Below, in pieces: positions 27,282-36,445 of a stretch of 64,000 nucleotides of DNA. Each line of letters starts with the position of its first letter. The stretch's first letter is position 1. A program made the translations under genes and the position numbers. The stretch is taken from positions 58,196 through 122,195 of the forward strand of contig NZ_RAUX01000012.1 of NCBI RefSeq assembly GCF_013464485.1, in the 5' to 3' direction. Source of the DNA: Stenotrophomonas maltophilia. Lineage in GTDB: Bacteria; Pseudomonadota; Gammaproteobacteria; Xanthomonadales; Xanthomonadaceae. The notes beneath the pieces were generated by a model. The model was not told the origin of the DNA. It searched no databases and worked only from the letters and a program-made list of their open reading frames with translations.

Positions 27282-28690
27282 ACGTCCAGCCCGTCCCGGA
27301 CCTGCCCGAGTTCGCCACCTGGCTTAACGCCACGCCCTGCACCCTGACCGAACTGCGCGGCCGGCCGGTGGCGCTGCTGTTCGTCAATGCGGCCTCTGCC
27401 TGGAGCGCGCAACGCCTGGCCGAGTTCGGCCAATGGCTGTCGCGCCACCCTGGGAGGCTGCAGCCGCTGGTGCTGCAGGTGCCCCGCTTCGATTACGAAC
27501 GCGACGCCGGCGCGGCATTGAAACTGCTGCGCCGCCAGGGCCTGACCATGCCGGTACTCCTCGATGCCGACTGGGACGGCTGGCGTCGCTTCGGCGTTAC
27601 CGCTTGGCCGACCCTGGTCCTGCTGGATGCGCAGGGCCGCGAACAGCAGCGGCTGGTCGGGCAGGGGGCACCTGGTGAGCTGGAGCGTGCCTTGAACGCG
27701 CTGTGCGAAGGCGCACCGTCGGCGCCGCCGCGTGGCGGCAGCGAACTGCATCCGGAACCCCGCCAGGCGCTGCGTTTCCCGCTGGGCCTGGCGGTCAGCA
27801 CCGAGCGCCTGTACATCGCCGACAGTGGCCATCACCGCATCCTCGAATGCAGCCACGGCGGGCGCATCCTGCGCCAGTTCGGGTTGGGGACGGCCGATTT
27901 CATGGACGGCAACCTCGCCGAGGCCGCGTTCCATCGCCCCCAGGCGCTGGTGCTGGAGCGCGACGCGCTGTACGTGGCCGACACTGGCAACCATGCCGTG
28001 CGCCGCATCAACCTGCTGACCGGCATCGTCGACACGCTGTGCGGCAATGGCCGCCCCGGCGCACCGGTGGAGGGCCCGGTAGCGCAAGCGCGGCAGGTCT
28101 CGCTGGACCATCCGGTCGGCCTTGCCATCGCCGACAACCAGCTGCACATCGCCATGGCCGGCGACAACCGTATCTGGAGCTATCACCTGGGCCAGCGCAG
28201 CCTGCAATGGCGCGCCGGCAGCGGGACCATCGACGAACGCGACGGCAGCGGCCACCTGGCGGCATTCGCGCAACCGACCGCATTGGCCGTCGTGCAGCAG
28301 GTGCTGTACGTGGCCGATGCGCTGGGGTCCTCGATCCGCGCACTGCAATTGCGTGGCGATCTGGTGCAGACGCTGGTCGGGCAGGGGCCCTGGCGCTTCG
28401 GCAATGACGATGGCCCGCGCGCGCAGGCAAGCCTGCAGTTCCCGCAGGCCATTGCCCTGAGCCCGGATGCACCGCTGCTGTGGATTGCCGATACCGGCAA
28501 CGGCCGCCTGCGCACGTTGCGCCTTGGTGGTGGTGAACTGACTACCCAGCCGCTGCCGCGTCGCCTGCATGGCCCGGCCGGCCTGACGGTGGGCGCAGGT
28601 GCCGTGTGGATCGCCGAGACGGATGCCCACACCGTACTCCGTTTCGACCCCGACAGCGGCGTGCTCAGCGAAGTGCCGATCAGCGAATGA
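27278..28690 (+). CDS. Thioredoxin-like fold plus NHL-repeat protein (NHLRC2-like)
   Basis: 470 aa. Residues about 20-145 form a thioredoxin-like domain, but the CxxC redox site is missing: the corresponding position reads NAASAWSAQ. Residues about 160-465 contain several NHL repeats (LYIADSGHHRILE, LYVADTGNHAVRRI, LWIADTGNGRLRTL) predicted to form a beta-propeller. The architecture resembles NHLRC2-type proteins. No signal peptide is seen, so probably cytosolic. Four-base overlaps with the phosphatase and uvrC place it in the operon; function unknown. Confidence 0.85.
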   Translation: MNVQPVPDLPEFATWLNATPCTLTELRGRPVALLFVNAASAWSAQRLAEFGQWLSRHPGRLQPLVLQVPRFDYERDAGAALKLLRRQGLTMPVLLDADWDGWRRFGVTAWPTLVLLDAQGREQQRLVGQGAPGELERALNALCEGAPSAPPRGGSELHPEPRQALRFPLGLAVSTERLYIADSGHHRILECSHGGRILRQFGLGTADFMDGNLAEAAFHRPQALVLERDALYVADTGNHAVRRINLLTGIVDTLCGNGRPGAPVEGPVAQARQVSLDHPVGLAIADNQLHIAMAGDNRIWSYHLGQRSLQWRAGSGTIDERDGSGHLAAFAQPTALAVVQQVLYVADALGSSIRALQLRGDLVQTLVGQGPWRFGNDDGPRAQASLQFPQAIALSPDAPLLWIADTGNGRLRTLRLGGGELTTQPLPRRLHGPAGLTVGAGAVWIAETDAHTVLRFDPDSGVLSEVPISE

Positions 28691-30531
28691 CCGACGTTCC
28701 CGCCCCGGCCTTCGACGGCAAGGCCTTCGCGGCCCAGCTCAGCACTGCACCGGGTGTGTACCGCATGTACGCTGCGGACGACACCCTGCTGTACGTAGGC
28801 AAGGCGCGCGCGCTGCGCAACCGCGTCGGCAGCTATTTCAACGGCAGCCCGAAGAATGCGCGGATCATGTCGATGATCTCGCAGATCGTGCGCATGGACG
28901 TAACGGTCACGCGCTCGGAAGCCGAGGCGCTGCTGCTGGAAAATCAGCTGATCAAGTCGCTGTCGCCGCGCTACAACGTCTCGCTGCGCGACGACAAGAC
29001 CTACCCGCATGTTCTGCTGACCCGCGAGGATTGGCCGCGCATCGCGCTGCATCGCGGCCCACGCGCGATTCCCGGGCGCTATTTCGGGCCGTACCCGGGC
29101 GTTACTGCCGTACGCGAAACGCTGAACCTGATGCACAAGCTGTTCAAGCTGCGCAGTTGCGAGGACAGCGTGTTCCGCAACCGCTCGCGGCCGTGCCTGC
29201 AGTATCAGATCGGCCGTTGCAGTGCGCCCTGCGTGGAGCTGGTGGCGCCTGCCGAGTACGCCGAATCGGTGCGCCGCGCCGCGCTGTTCCTGGAAGGCAA
29301 GAGCGATGAGCTGACCCGCGAGCTGGGCGAGCAGATGCAGACCGCCAGCGAGGCGCTGGAGTTCGAACAGGCCGCGCGCCTGCGCGACCTGATTTCCTCG
29401 CTGCGCAGCATGCAGACCCGCCAGTATGTGGACGGCCGCGCCGCCGACCTGGACGTGCTGGCGGTGGCCATGCAGGGCTCGCAGGCGTGCGTGCTGCTGC
29501 TGGCCTTCCGCGATGGCCGTAACCTCGGCACCCGTCCGTTCTTCCCGCGCACCAATGGCGAAGAAAGTCCGGAAGAAGTGCTGGCGGCGTTCGTCTCGCA
29601 GTACTACATCGAGTTCGAGCCGCCGCGCGAGATCCTGCTGGACCGCGAGATTCCCGATGCCGACCTGCTGGTTGCCGCGCTGTCGGCCTCGGCCGAGCGC
29701 AAGGTGCAGCTGAAGTGGAACGTGCGCGGCGAGCGCGCCGGCTATGTCGAGCTGGCCAGCCGCAACGCGCAGCTGACCCTGGCCACCGAGCTCAACAGCC
29801 GCAATGCGCAGCACGCGCGCAGCGACGCACTGCGCGTCATGCTGGGCCTGGCCGAGCCGGTCAAGCGCGTGGAATGCTTCGATATCAGCCACACCCTGGG
29901 CGAGGCCACCGTGGCCTCGTGCGTGGTGTTCGATGCCGCCGGGCCGGTGCGCGCGCAGTACCGCCGTTTCAACATCAGCGGCATCGAGCCGGGCGACGAC
30001 TACGCCGCCATGCGCCAGGCCATCGACCGCCGTTTCCGTCGTGCGGTGGAAGAGCAGGGCGTGTTGCCGGACGTGCTGCTGATCGACGGTGGCGCCGGCC
30101 AGCTGGCCCAGGCCCAGGCCGCGCTGGCCGACCTGGGCGTGGAAGGCGTGCTGCTGGTGGGCGTGGCCAAGGGTGTGGAGCGCCGCGCCGGCCACGAAGC
30201 GCTGGTGATGCCTGACGGCCGCGAACTGCGCCCAGGCGCGGCCAATCCGGCGCTTCAGTTCATCCAGCAGGTGCGCGACGAGGCCCACCGCTTCGCCATC
30301 ACCGGCCATCGGGGCCGCCGCCAGAAGGCACGGATGACCAGCAAGCTGGAGGACATCCCCGGCATCGGCCCACGCCGCCGCGCCAGCCTGCTCAAGCATT
30401 TCGGCGGTCTGGTCGGCCTGAAAGCAGCCGGTGAAGCGGAAATCGCCAAGGTGGAAGGCATCAATGACGCCCTCGCGGCGCGCATCTACGCTAACCTGCA
30501 CGGGTTGGCCACGCCCGATGCGGCCGAGTAG
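28687..30531 (+). CDS. uvrC: UvrABC system protein C
   Basis: 614 aa. Makes both incisions in nucleotide excision repair. GIY-YIG nuclease (from PGVYRMYAADDTLLYVGKA, about 20-95), UVR motif (about 205-240, LEFEQAARLRDLI) that binds UvrB, the RNase-H-like nuclease domain (with CFDISHTLGEATV and LLIDGGAGQL), and two C-terminal helix-hairpin-helix motifs (IPGIGPRRRASLL, VEGINDALAARI). The ATG at 28687 overlaps the previous stop (ATGA), which fixes the start. Confidence 0.97.
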   Translation: MTDVPAPAFDGKAFAAQLSTAPGVYRMYAADDTLLYVGKARALRNRVGSYFNGSPKNARIMSMISQIVRMDVTVTRSEAEALLLENQLIKSLSPRYNVSLRDDKTYPHVLLTREDWPRIALHRGPRAIPGRYFGPYPGVTAVRETLNLMHKLFKLRSCEDSVFRNRSRPCLQYQIGRCSAPCVELVAPAEYAESVRRAALFLEGKSDELTRELGEQMQTASEALEFEQAARLRDLISSLRSMQTRQYVDGRAADLDVLAVAMQGSQACVLLLAFRDGRNLGTRPFFPRTNGEESPEEVLAAFVSQYYIEFEPPREILLDREIPDADLLVAALSASAERKVQLKWNVRGERAGYVELASRNAQLTLATELNSRNAQHARSDALRVMLGLAEPVKRVECFDISHTLGEATVASCVVFDAAGPVRAQYRRFNISGIEPGDDYAAMRQAIDRRFRRAVEEQGVLPDVLLIDGGAGQLAQAQAALADLGVEGVLLVGVAKGVERRAGHEALVMPDGRELRPGAANPALQFIQQVRDEAHRFAITGHRGRRQKARMTSKLEDIPGIGPRRRASLLKHFGGLVGLKAAGEAEIAKVEGINDALAARIYANLHGLATPDAAE

Positions 30532-30549
30532 AGAGAGAAGCACGCAAGC

Positions 30550-31176
30550 ATGAAGTTGACCCTGCCCACCTGGCTGACGTTGTTGCGGATCGTGATGATC
30601 CCAGTGCTGGTGCTGGTGTTCTACCTGCCCTACACCTGGACCAACTTCGCGTCGGCGGCGATCTTCGGCCTGGCCGCGATCACCGACTGGCTCGATGGCT
30701 GGATCGCTCGCCGCTACCAGCTGGAGTCGGCCTTCGGCGCCTTCCTCGATCCGGTTGCGGACAAGCTGATGGTGGCGGTGGCGCTGTTCCTGATCGTGCA
30801 GGGCCACCCGACGCCGTGGATGGCGTTCTGGGCGGCGGTCATCGTCGGTCGCGAGATCGCGGTGTCGGCGCTGCGCGAATGGATGGCCGAACTGGGCCAG
30901 CGTGCCAAGGTGCGCGTGGCGATGATCGGCAAGATCAAGACCACCGCGCAGATGGTTGCGCTGCTGTGCCTGCTGTACTCGGTGGCCCCGAACGTGCCGG
31001 TGGAAGACATCTGGATGGGCTGGCCGGTGTTCCACATCGGCGACTGGACCTTGGCGATCGCCGCAGTGCTGACGTTGTGGTCGGGCCTGCAGTACCTGCA
31101 TGCTGCCTGGCCGAGCCTGCGCGAAGACGAGCGCGCCGCACGCGAGCGCTCGCGGCAGAAGAAGCTGGGCAACTGA
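30550..31176 (+). CDS. pgsA: CDP-diacylglycerol-glycerol-3-phosphate 3-phosphatidyltransferase
   Basis: 208 aa inner-membrane enzyme that makes phosphatidylglycerophosphate. The CDP-alcohol phosphotransferase motif is complete: DWLDGWIARR followed by GAFLDPVADK (D..DG..AR........G...D...D). Several membrane helices. Eighteen bases after uvrC, an arrangement common in proteobacteria; last gene of the operon. Confidence 0.96.
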   Translation: MKLTLPTWLTLLRIVMIPVLVLVFYLPYTWTNFASAAIFGLAAITDWLDGWIARRYQLESAFGAFLDPVADKLMVAVALFLIVQGHPTPWMAFWAAVIVGREIAVSALREWMAELGQRAKVRVAMIGKIKTTAQMVALLCLLYSVAPNVPVEDIWMGWPVFHIGDWTLAIAAVLTLWSGLQYLHAAWPSLREDERAARERSRQKKLGN

Positions 31177-31252
31177 GCCCCATCAATGCGCGCATCCACA
31201 CATGGCGCGGATACGCGACGCTGGGTGCCTCGCAGACCCGGAAAAAAAATGC

Positions 31253-31280
31253 TTGACGCCATCCTTGGAATAGGTAGAAT
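31253..31280 (+). promoter_or_regulatory. Promoter of tRNA-Gly copy 1
   Basis: TTGACG (31253-31258) and TAGAAT (31275-31280), 16-base spacer, 12 bases before the tRNA. Confidence 0.7.
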
Positions 31281-31292
31281 TTCGCCTCCCAA

Positions 31293-31368
<76 letters not shown>

Positions 31369-31379
31369 GATTCAAGAAG

Positions 31380-31404
31380 AACGCTCCCGTAAGGGGGCGT
31401 TTTT
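31380..31404 (+). terminator. Terminator after tRNA-Gly copy 1
   Basis: AACGCTCCC pairs with GGGGGCGTT (one wobble), GTAA loop, followed by TTTTT. Confidence 0.8.
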
Positions 31405-31506
31405 CGTTTGCGCATCGCGCACTTCATCCCCACCTCACGGCGGCTCCTTCGCCGCACCACGCCGCTGCTTGAAGCTGCATCCCGGTTCCTCCAAGGCGAT
31501 GCAGCA

Positions 31507-32579
31507 ATGCCGCATACTCCCTCCGCTTACGACCACGATGTGGTCATCGTCGGCGCCAGCTTCGCCGGTGCGGCCTGTGCACTGGCCGCTGCCCAATACG
31601 GCCTGCGCGTCTGCGTGCTGGAACGCAAGGCCGAACCCGGCGAGCGGCTGCACACCACCGGCATCGTGGTGAAGGAGGCGATGGAGCAGACCTGGCTGGG
31701 GCGCATGCCCGAGCAGTTCTTGCAGCGCGTCGCTAACGTGCGCCTGTATGCGCCGAACCTGCGCAGCGTGTTGCTGGCCGCACCTGATGCGCTGGCTGGC
31801 CAGCGAGCTGCGCGCGAATGGTGTCGACCTGCGCCTGCGGCAGTCCTTCACCGACGCACGTCGCTGTGGTGACGGCTGGCAGGTGGAAGGGGCAGGGCGC
31901 TGCGCCTATCTGGTCGGCGCCGACGGTGCACGCTCACGCGTTGCCCAGCGCACCGGGCTCGGCCAGGTGCGCGACAATCTCTACGGCGTCGAACGTGAGT
32001 TCGCCGGCCTGCAGGTGACGCAGGGCGATGCGCTGCATTGCTTTGTCAGCAAGCGCTACGCGCCGGGCTACATCGGCTGGGTCGCGCAGAACCCGACCGG
32101 GCTGCAGGTCGGACTGGCGCTGCGTCATGACCCGCAACAGGTGCGGCCGCCGGACATTGATGGCTTCCTCGATCACGTGCGCGACGTGGTCGGCATTCCG
32201 CCTTCGGCGCGTCCCCTCGGCCACTCGCGCCGGCCTGGTGCCCTGCGGCCGGCCGGAGGGGCCGATCACCGGCCAACGCCTGATCCTGACCGGCGACGCT
32301 GCTGGCATCGTCTCGCCGCTTTCCGCCGGGGGCATCCATTCCTCATGGCGGCATGGCTGGGCGGTCGGCGATGCCATCGGCCGCCACCTGGGTGGCACCG
32401 GCCCGCAGCCGGAGCGCGTGGCGCGGCAGGTGGCGCCGGCATTTCATGGCAAGCGCCTGCTGCGCTGGGCGATGGATCATCTGCAGGCCGATTGGCCGCT
32501 CAACGCGCTGCTGCACACGGCAGCCACACGCCGAATGGCTGAGCAGGTGTACTTCCACCAGCGGGGAGTGCGGGCCTGA
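31507..32579 (+). pseudogene. FAD-dependent oxidoreductase (UbiH/geranylgeranyl-reductase-like), broken by two frameshifts
   Basis: The N-terminal part (frame 1, from ATG 31507) has the FAD-binding motif VVIVGASFAGAACALAAAQ and an intact C-terminal FAD block (LILTGDAAGIVSPLSAGGIHSSW) lies in frame 3, while the middle (LMRWLASELRANG through the GADGARSR block) lies in frame 2. The first change is near 31785, where the translation jumps from LLAAP to LMRWLASEL; family members usually have a stretch of about a dozen residues here, so a deletion of 3n+2 bases is likely. The second is near 32215. Either a pseudogene or two sequencing errors; it lies between two tRNA-Gly copies. Confidence 0.75.
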
Positions 32580-32629
32580 GCGCCGGCCGGGAGCCGAACG
32601 CTGCCCCGCAGTCCAGGTGAAGATTCCTG

Positions 32630-32658
32630 TTGACGCCGTGCAGCAATATCGACACAAT
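32630..32658 (+). promoter_or_regulatory. Promoter of tRNA-Gly copy 2
   Basis: TTGACG (32630-32635) and CACAAT (32653-32658), 17-base spacer. The whole promoter region is nearly identical to that of copy 3. Confidence 0.65.
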
Positions 32659-32690
32659 GGCGCTCCTTCGACGCAGGTCGAACGGAATCT

Positions 32691-32766
<76 letters not shown>

Positions 32767-32966
32767 GTTTCCATGCTGGACATCGTCAAGAGTGTTTCCA
32801 GCCTTGTCGTCTCACAGTGTTCTGCTCCTGTGAGATGGTCGTCGGAAGTACCTGCCAATCGCTCCAGATCAATGCCCGGAATCGCGGTGGCCAGGTGTGA
32901 GGAATTCCTGCGCGGGCAGCCATGCCTGCGCATGGGACACATCTCCCGACCCGAGGAGCGGCAATC

Positions 32967-33089
32967 ATGGCGCTCAACAACGCTGGCACCCGGCAGGCCA
33001 GGATCTCCGGAATCACGTACACGCCCAGCCTTCTGCAGACTGCCACTGGCAAGGCAGGCTTTGATCTCTACCGGAAGCACATTGCATGA
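32967..33089 (+). CDS. 40-aa small protein, unknown, coupled to the next gene
   Basis: A short ORF starting at ATG 32967 with GAGGAG (32953-32958) 8 bases upstream. Its stop TGA (33087-33089) overlaps the ATG of the following gene (33086) by four bases. The C-terminus reads GKAGFDLYRKHIA. It may be a true small protein, a leader peptide coupling translation, or the tail of a larger lost gene; the reading frame remains open upstream only to 32901. I recognise no family. Confidence 0.4.
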   Translation: MALNNAGTRQARISGITYTPSLLQTATGKAGFDLYRKHIA

Positions 33090-33484
33090 TCTTCGACGAT
33101 TTCGTGAATGGCAGGTCGACGGTGCGGTTCGGGGCGTCGCTGGAAAGCCTCATGCCGGGTTTTCAGAAACCGGACGTGCAGATGATCAGTGAGCCGGACC
33201 AGCGCTTCGCGGTGTTCTCGCAAGGCATCGAGTACCTGTTCGACATGAACCAGCTCTGCCTTGTTCAATATGACATCTGGCGCATCCATGAAATGTCCTT
33301 CCACGGGCATCCCATCGACGCGTCGACGTCCGTGGAGGCGTTCGAGGGATACCTGTCTGAAGCGGGACTGGCCTTCAGGCAGGAGCACAGCGATGGGCAG
33401 ATCATTCTGCTGACCGCGACGGGCGTGAAACTGTACTTTGACGGGCAGACGCGCTGCTTCTGCACAGGCATGAAAAGCGGCTGA
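33086..33484 (+). CDS. Hypothetical small soluble protein (immunity-protein-like size)
   Basis: 132 aa, acidic, soluble, rich in aromatic residues, without signal peptide or membrane segment. Size, composition and location next to a tRNA resemble immunity or accessory proteins of polymorphic toxin loci, but that is only a resemblance. Codon use is less GC-biased than in neighbours. Coupled by ATGA to the 40-aa ORF at 32967. Confidence 0.6.
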   Translation: MIFDDFVNGRSTVRFGASLESLMPGFQKPDVQMISEPDQRFAVFSQGIEYLFDMNQLCLVQYDIWRIHEMSFHGHPIDASTSVEAFEGYLSEAGLAFRQEHSDGQIILLTATGVKLYFDGQTRCFCTGMKSG

Positions 33485-33802
33485 CTCTCCAGGTACTGCG
33501 TCTTGCCTGGAAGAGTGACCAGCGGGTATGCAGCATTCCGGGCAGGCCGGGAGCCGCCAGCGGTGACATGCGGTGACGGGTACTGCTGACGCGTTCCAGC
33601 GATTGGCCGGGACCTCGCGCGTTCCCGTGCGCGCGCGGCATCAAGGGCGCATGCCGTGAAGAGTATGTGCCTGAATGCGCCACACGTGCCTGCAATTGTC
33701 CAGTGTTCAGCTTGGCACCCTCAACGAAAGGCTGTGGAAAGGGCCGGGGTTTGCAATGCGCGCACTGCACTCGCGTTGTTACGCACCTGCGACCGGTTCT
33801 CC
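33485..33802. other. Region between the hypothetical gene and the export operon
   Basis: The export operon must have its promoter here, but I see no convincing -35/-10 pair. An imperfect inverted repeat at about 33485-33515 (CTCTCCAGG with CCTGGAAGAG) may end the preceding transcript. Confidence 0.4.
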
Positions 33803-35299
33803 ATGTTGACTCCACAATCGCAATCCAGACTCCAGGGCTCCCTTTCCCTCGCAGGTGGGCCGGTGCCCGATTGCCATTCCATTCAAGCGCTGTGTGCACA
33901 CCGCCGCGTCGTCGCATCGCGCGTGGTTGCAGGCATTGCGGCGCTGATGGCCTGCGTATTGCTGGCGGGATGCGTGTCGGTGCCACTGCCTGACCTGCCA
34001 CAGCAGGTGCCCAGTACCTGGCAGCAGCCCGCCCCGGCGCAGGGCGGGGAAGTGGACGCACGACAGTGGTGGAAGGCGCTGGCGGACCCGCGGTTGGATG
34101 CGCTGGTTGAAGAAGCCATTGCCGGCAACCTCGACCTGCAGCAGGCTGCGCTTCGCCTGCAAGCGGTGCGTATCGTCGCAGGTACCTCCAGCTCGCGCTT
34201 TCTTCCGGAGATCTCGGCCAGCGCCAGGCAGGTGCAGGACGCCGCCGCTGTCGATACCTATTTCCATGCCGGCATCGAAGCGATCTGGGACCTGGGCCTG
34301 TTCGGTGCCGCCGAGAGCGCGCAGCTCAGCGCGCAGGCCTCGGCCGGAAATGCCGAGGCGCTGCGCAGTGCCGCACAGGTGGCGGTGATTGCCGACGTGG
34401 TGCGCAGCTATCTGGACCTGACCGTGGCACAGGCCCAGCAGGACCTGCTGGCCCGCCAGCAATCGGTGGATGACCGCGGCGAGCACCTGGCCCTGGTCCG
34501 CCAGCGCCTGCGCCTGGATGAGCCTGGCGAACTGGATCGCCTGCGTGCACGCCAGGCCGCGACCCGCGCCGCCATCGCACAGGCCCGGGAAAACGCCGAC
34601 AACGCGGCTCGCGCGCTGGCATTGCTGCTGGGCCGCGATGGCCCGGATCCAGCCTGGCGCGCCTATCGCACGCCGCCGACGCTGGGTGCGTTCTCGTTGC
34701 AGCAGGTGCCCGCCGATCTGCTGCGCCACCGCCCGCAGATCCTGCTGGCCGAATCAGAGGTGATGCAGGCCGCCGCCAGCAAGGGCTCCGCGCGCGCCGC
34801 GATGTATCCGCGGGTCAGCCTTGGCGGCTCCATTCTGTATGCCTACAACCTCACCCAGAACGCCCGCTCCAACTCCGACTCCAGTCCGTCGATCGGCCCG
34901 TACGTCGATATTCCGCTGTGGGACTGGGGCCAGCGCCGCGCACGCTTCCATGCCGATGAAAAGCAGCTGGATGCCGCGCTGCTCGGCTACCGCAAGGCGG
35001 TGCTGGAAGGTGTGAGCGAAGTGGAAGGCGCACTGGGCAGCTTGGCGCGGCAGGACAGCAGCATCCAGGCGCTGCGCGCGGCCGATGATGCGGCCGGCCA
35101 GCAGGTGAAGCGGCAGGCACGGCAGGTGCAGTTGGGCCTGTCCAGTGAGTTCGATGGACTCGACACGCAACGCGCCGCGCTGGCCTCGCAGGCCGACCTG
35201 ATCGGTGCACAGGGCGCACGCGTGCTGGCGTTTGCGTCGCTGTACCGCGCGCTTGGCGGTGCGCCGTTGCCGGTCGAGACCGAGGATGCGGCGCAATGA
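33803..35299 (+). CDS. Outer-membrane efflux lipoprotein, NodT/TolC family
   Basis: About 498 aa from ATG 33803. After an unusual N-terminal extension comes a lipoprotein signal ending ACVLLAGC (lipobox LAGC), then two TolC-type repeats typical of RND/ABC efflux outer-membrane subunits (about 100-290 and 310-495). The true start is uncertain, because a normal lipoprotein leader would begin only about 20-30 residues before the Cys; in-frame GTG codons could serve. First gene of a tripartite export operon; its stop overlaps the permease start by ATGA. Confidence 0.85.
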   Translation: MLTPQSQSRLQGSLSLAGGPVPDCHSIQALCAHRRVVASRVVAGIAALMACVLLAGCVSVPLPDLPQQVPSTWQQPAPAQGGEVDARQWWKALADPRLDALVEEAIAGNLDLQQAALRLQAVRIVAGTSSSRFLPEISASARQVQDAAAVDTYFHAGIEAIWDLGLFGAAESAQLSAQASAGNAEALRSAAQVAVIADVVRSYLDLTVAQAQQDLLARQQSVDDRGEHLALVRQRLRLDEPGELDRLRARQAATRAAIAQARENADNAARALALLLGRDGPDPAWRAYRTPPTLGAFSLQQVPADLLRHRPQILLAESEVMQAAASKGSARAAMYPRVSLGGSILYAYNLTQNARSNSDSSPSIGPYVDIPLWDWGQRRARFHADEKQLDAALLGYRKAVLEGVSEVEGALGSLARQDSSIQALRAADDAAGQQVKRQARQVQLGLSSEFDGLDTQRAALASQADLIGAQGARVLAFASLYRALGGAPLPVETEDAAQ

Positions 35300-36435
35300 T
35301 CGCACTGGCCCGCAAGACCCTGGCCTATGAGTGGCGCCGGTTCCTGCCGGTGGTGCTGGCGATGTGTTTCGCCGGCGTGTTGCTGATCGTGCAGGCCGCA
35401 CTGGTGCTGGGTATCTTCGGCACTGCCGCGATCTACGTGAAGGCGTCCTCGGCCGATATCTGGGCCGGGTTCCCTGGCACCCAGAGCGTCAACTACGGCC
35501 ATGCGATCAGCGCGGATGTTGAAAGCCACCTGCGCATGGACCCGGATGTCACCCGCGTCGAGCCCTACGAATGGGTGGATGGCGAGTGGCGTTCCAGTGC
35601 ACAGGGGGCAGGCAACGTGTCGGTGTACCTGTCCGGCATTGCCACCCGCGACGACGCGATGATGTTCGCGCGCATCCTGCCTGCCAACCTGCGTGCGCAG
35701 TTGCGCGAGCCGGGCGCGGTGATTGTCGACAGCGCCGATCTGGACACGCTGGGCGTGGACCTGCGGAACAACCGCGCCTGGATCAACGGCAAGGCGGTGC
35801 GTGTGGTTGCCGCGCAGCCGGGCCTGCGTGGTCTTGGTGGCGTCAATGTGCTGGCCTCGCTCGACACCGCGCGCGCCATCGCCGGTACCGACCCGCATGA
35901 GGGCAGTACCTATTTCGTGGCGGGCCTGCGCTCGCCGGAGCTGGCCGATCACGTGCGTGAGCGCCTGACGGCATCGATGGGCCAGGCCACACCGGTCGAG
36001 TTCTGGACCGCACCGGAATTCGCCAGCCGCTCGCAGCAGTACTGGTTGTTCGATACCGGCGCGGGCATCGCAGTGTTGTTCATGGCCGTCATCGTCTGCT
36101 TTGTCGGCGCGGTGATCACCAACCAGTCGTTTGCGTCGGTGGTGGCCGGATCGGTACGCGAGTACGCCACGCTCAATGCACTCGGTGCGGGTCGCTATGC
36201 GCTGGCGCGTGTGGTGTTCGAACAGGCCCTGCTGATCGGCGGCGTGGGCATGTTGCTGGCCGCAGCCTTCAGCACGATGGTTCTGTTGATCGCGCAGACC
36301 CAGCGCGTGCCGGTGCAGCTGACGCCGATGGTGATCCTTGGTTGCGTGGCGCTGGTTGCGGTGATGGCCATGCTGTCGAGCATCATGGCGGTCCGCAGCG
36401 TGGTCCGTTCCGATCCATCGTTGCTGCTGCGTTGA
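35296..36435 (+). CDS. ABC transporter permease, FtsX/DevC-like
   Basis: 379 aa. Membrane helix about 15-40, a large periplasmic domain (about 45-245), then three helices in the FtsX fold (about 250-375) ending VVRSDPSLLLR. Topology and size match DevC/MacB-type permeases without a fused ATPase. Works with the next two gene products and the TolC-like lipoprotein as a mechanotransmission-type exporter rather than an RND pump. Substrate unknown. Confidence 0.88.
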   Translation: MIALARKTLAYEWRRFLPVVLAMCFAGVLLIVQAALVLGIFGTAAIYVKASSADIWAGFPGTQSVNYGHAISADVESHLRMDPDVTRVEPYEWVDGEWRSSAQGAGNVSVYLSGIATRDDAMMFARILPANLRAQLREPGAVIVDSADLDTLGVDLRNNRAWINGKAVRVVAAQPGLRGLGGVNVLASLDTARAIAGTDPHEGSTYFVAGLRSPELADHVRERLTASMGQATPVEFWTAPEFASRSQQYWLFDTGAGIAVLFMAVIVCFVGAVITNQSFASVVAGSVREYATLNALGAGRYALARVVFEQALLIGGVGMLLAAAFSTMVLLIAQTQRVPVQLTPMVILGCVALVAVMAMLSSIMAVRSVVRSDPSLLLR

Positions 36436-36445
36436 GGACCGGCCG

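Noticed and set aside
28183-31101. 972-codon minus-strand frame across the NHL gene, uvrC and pgsA
   Set aside because: Shadow spanning three well-supported plus-strand genes; compositionally biased.
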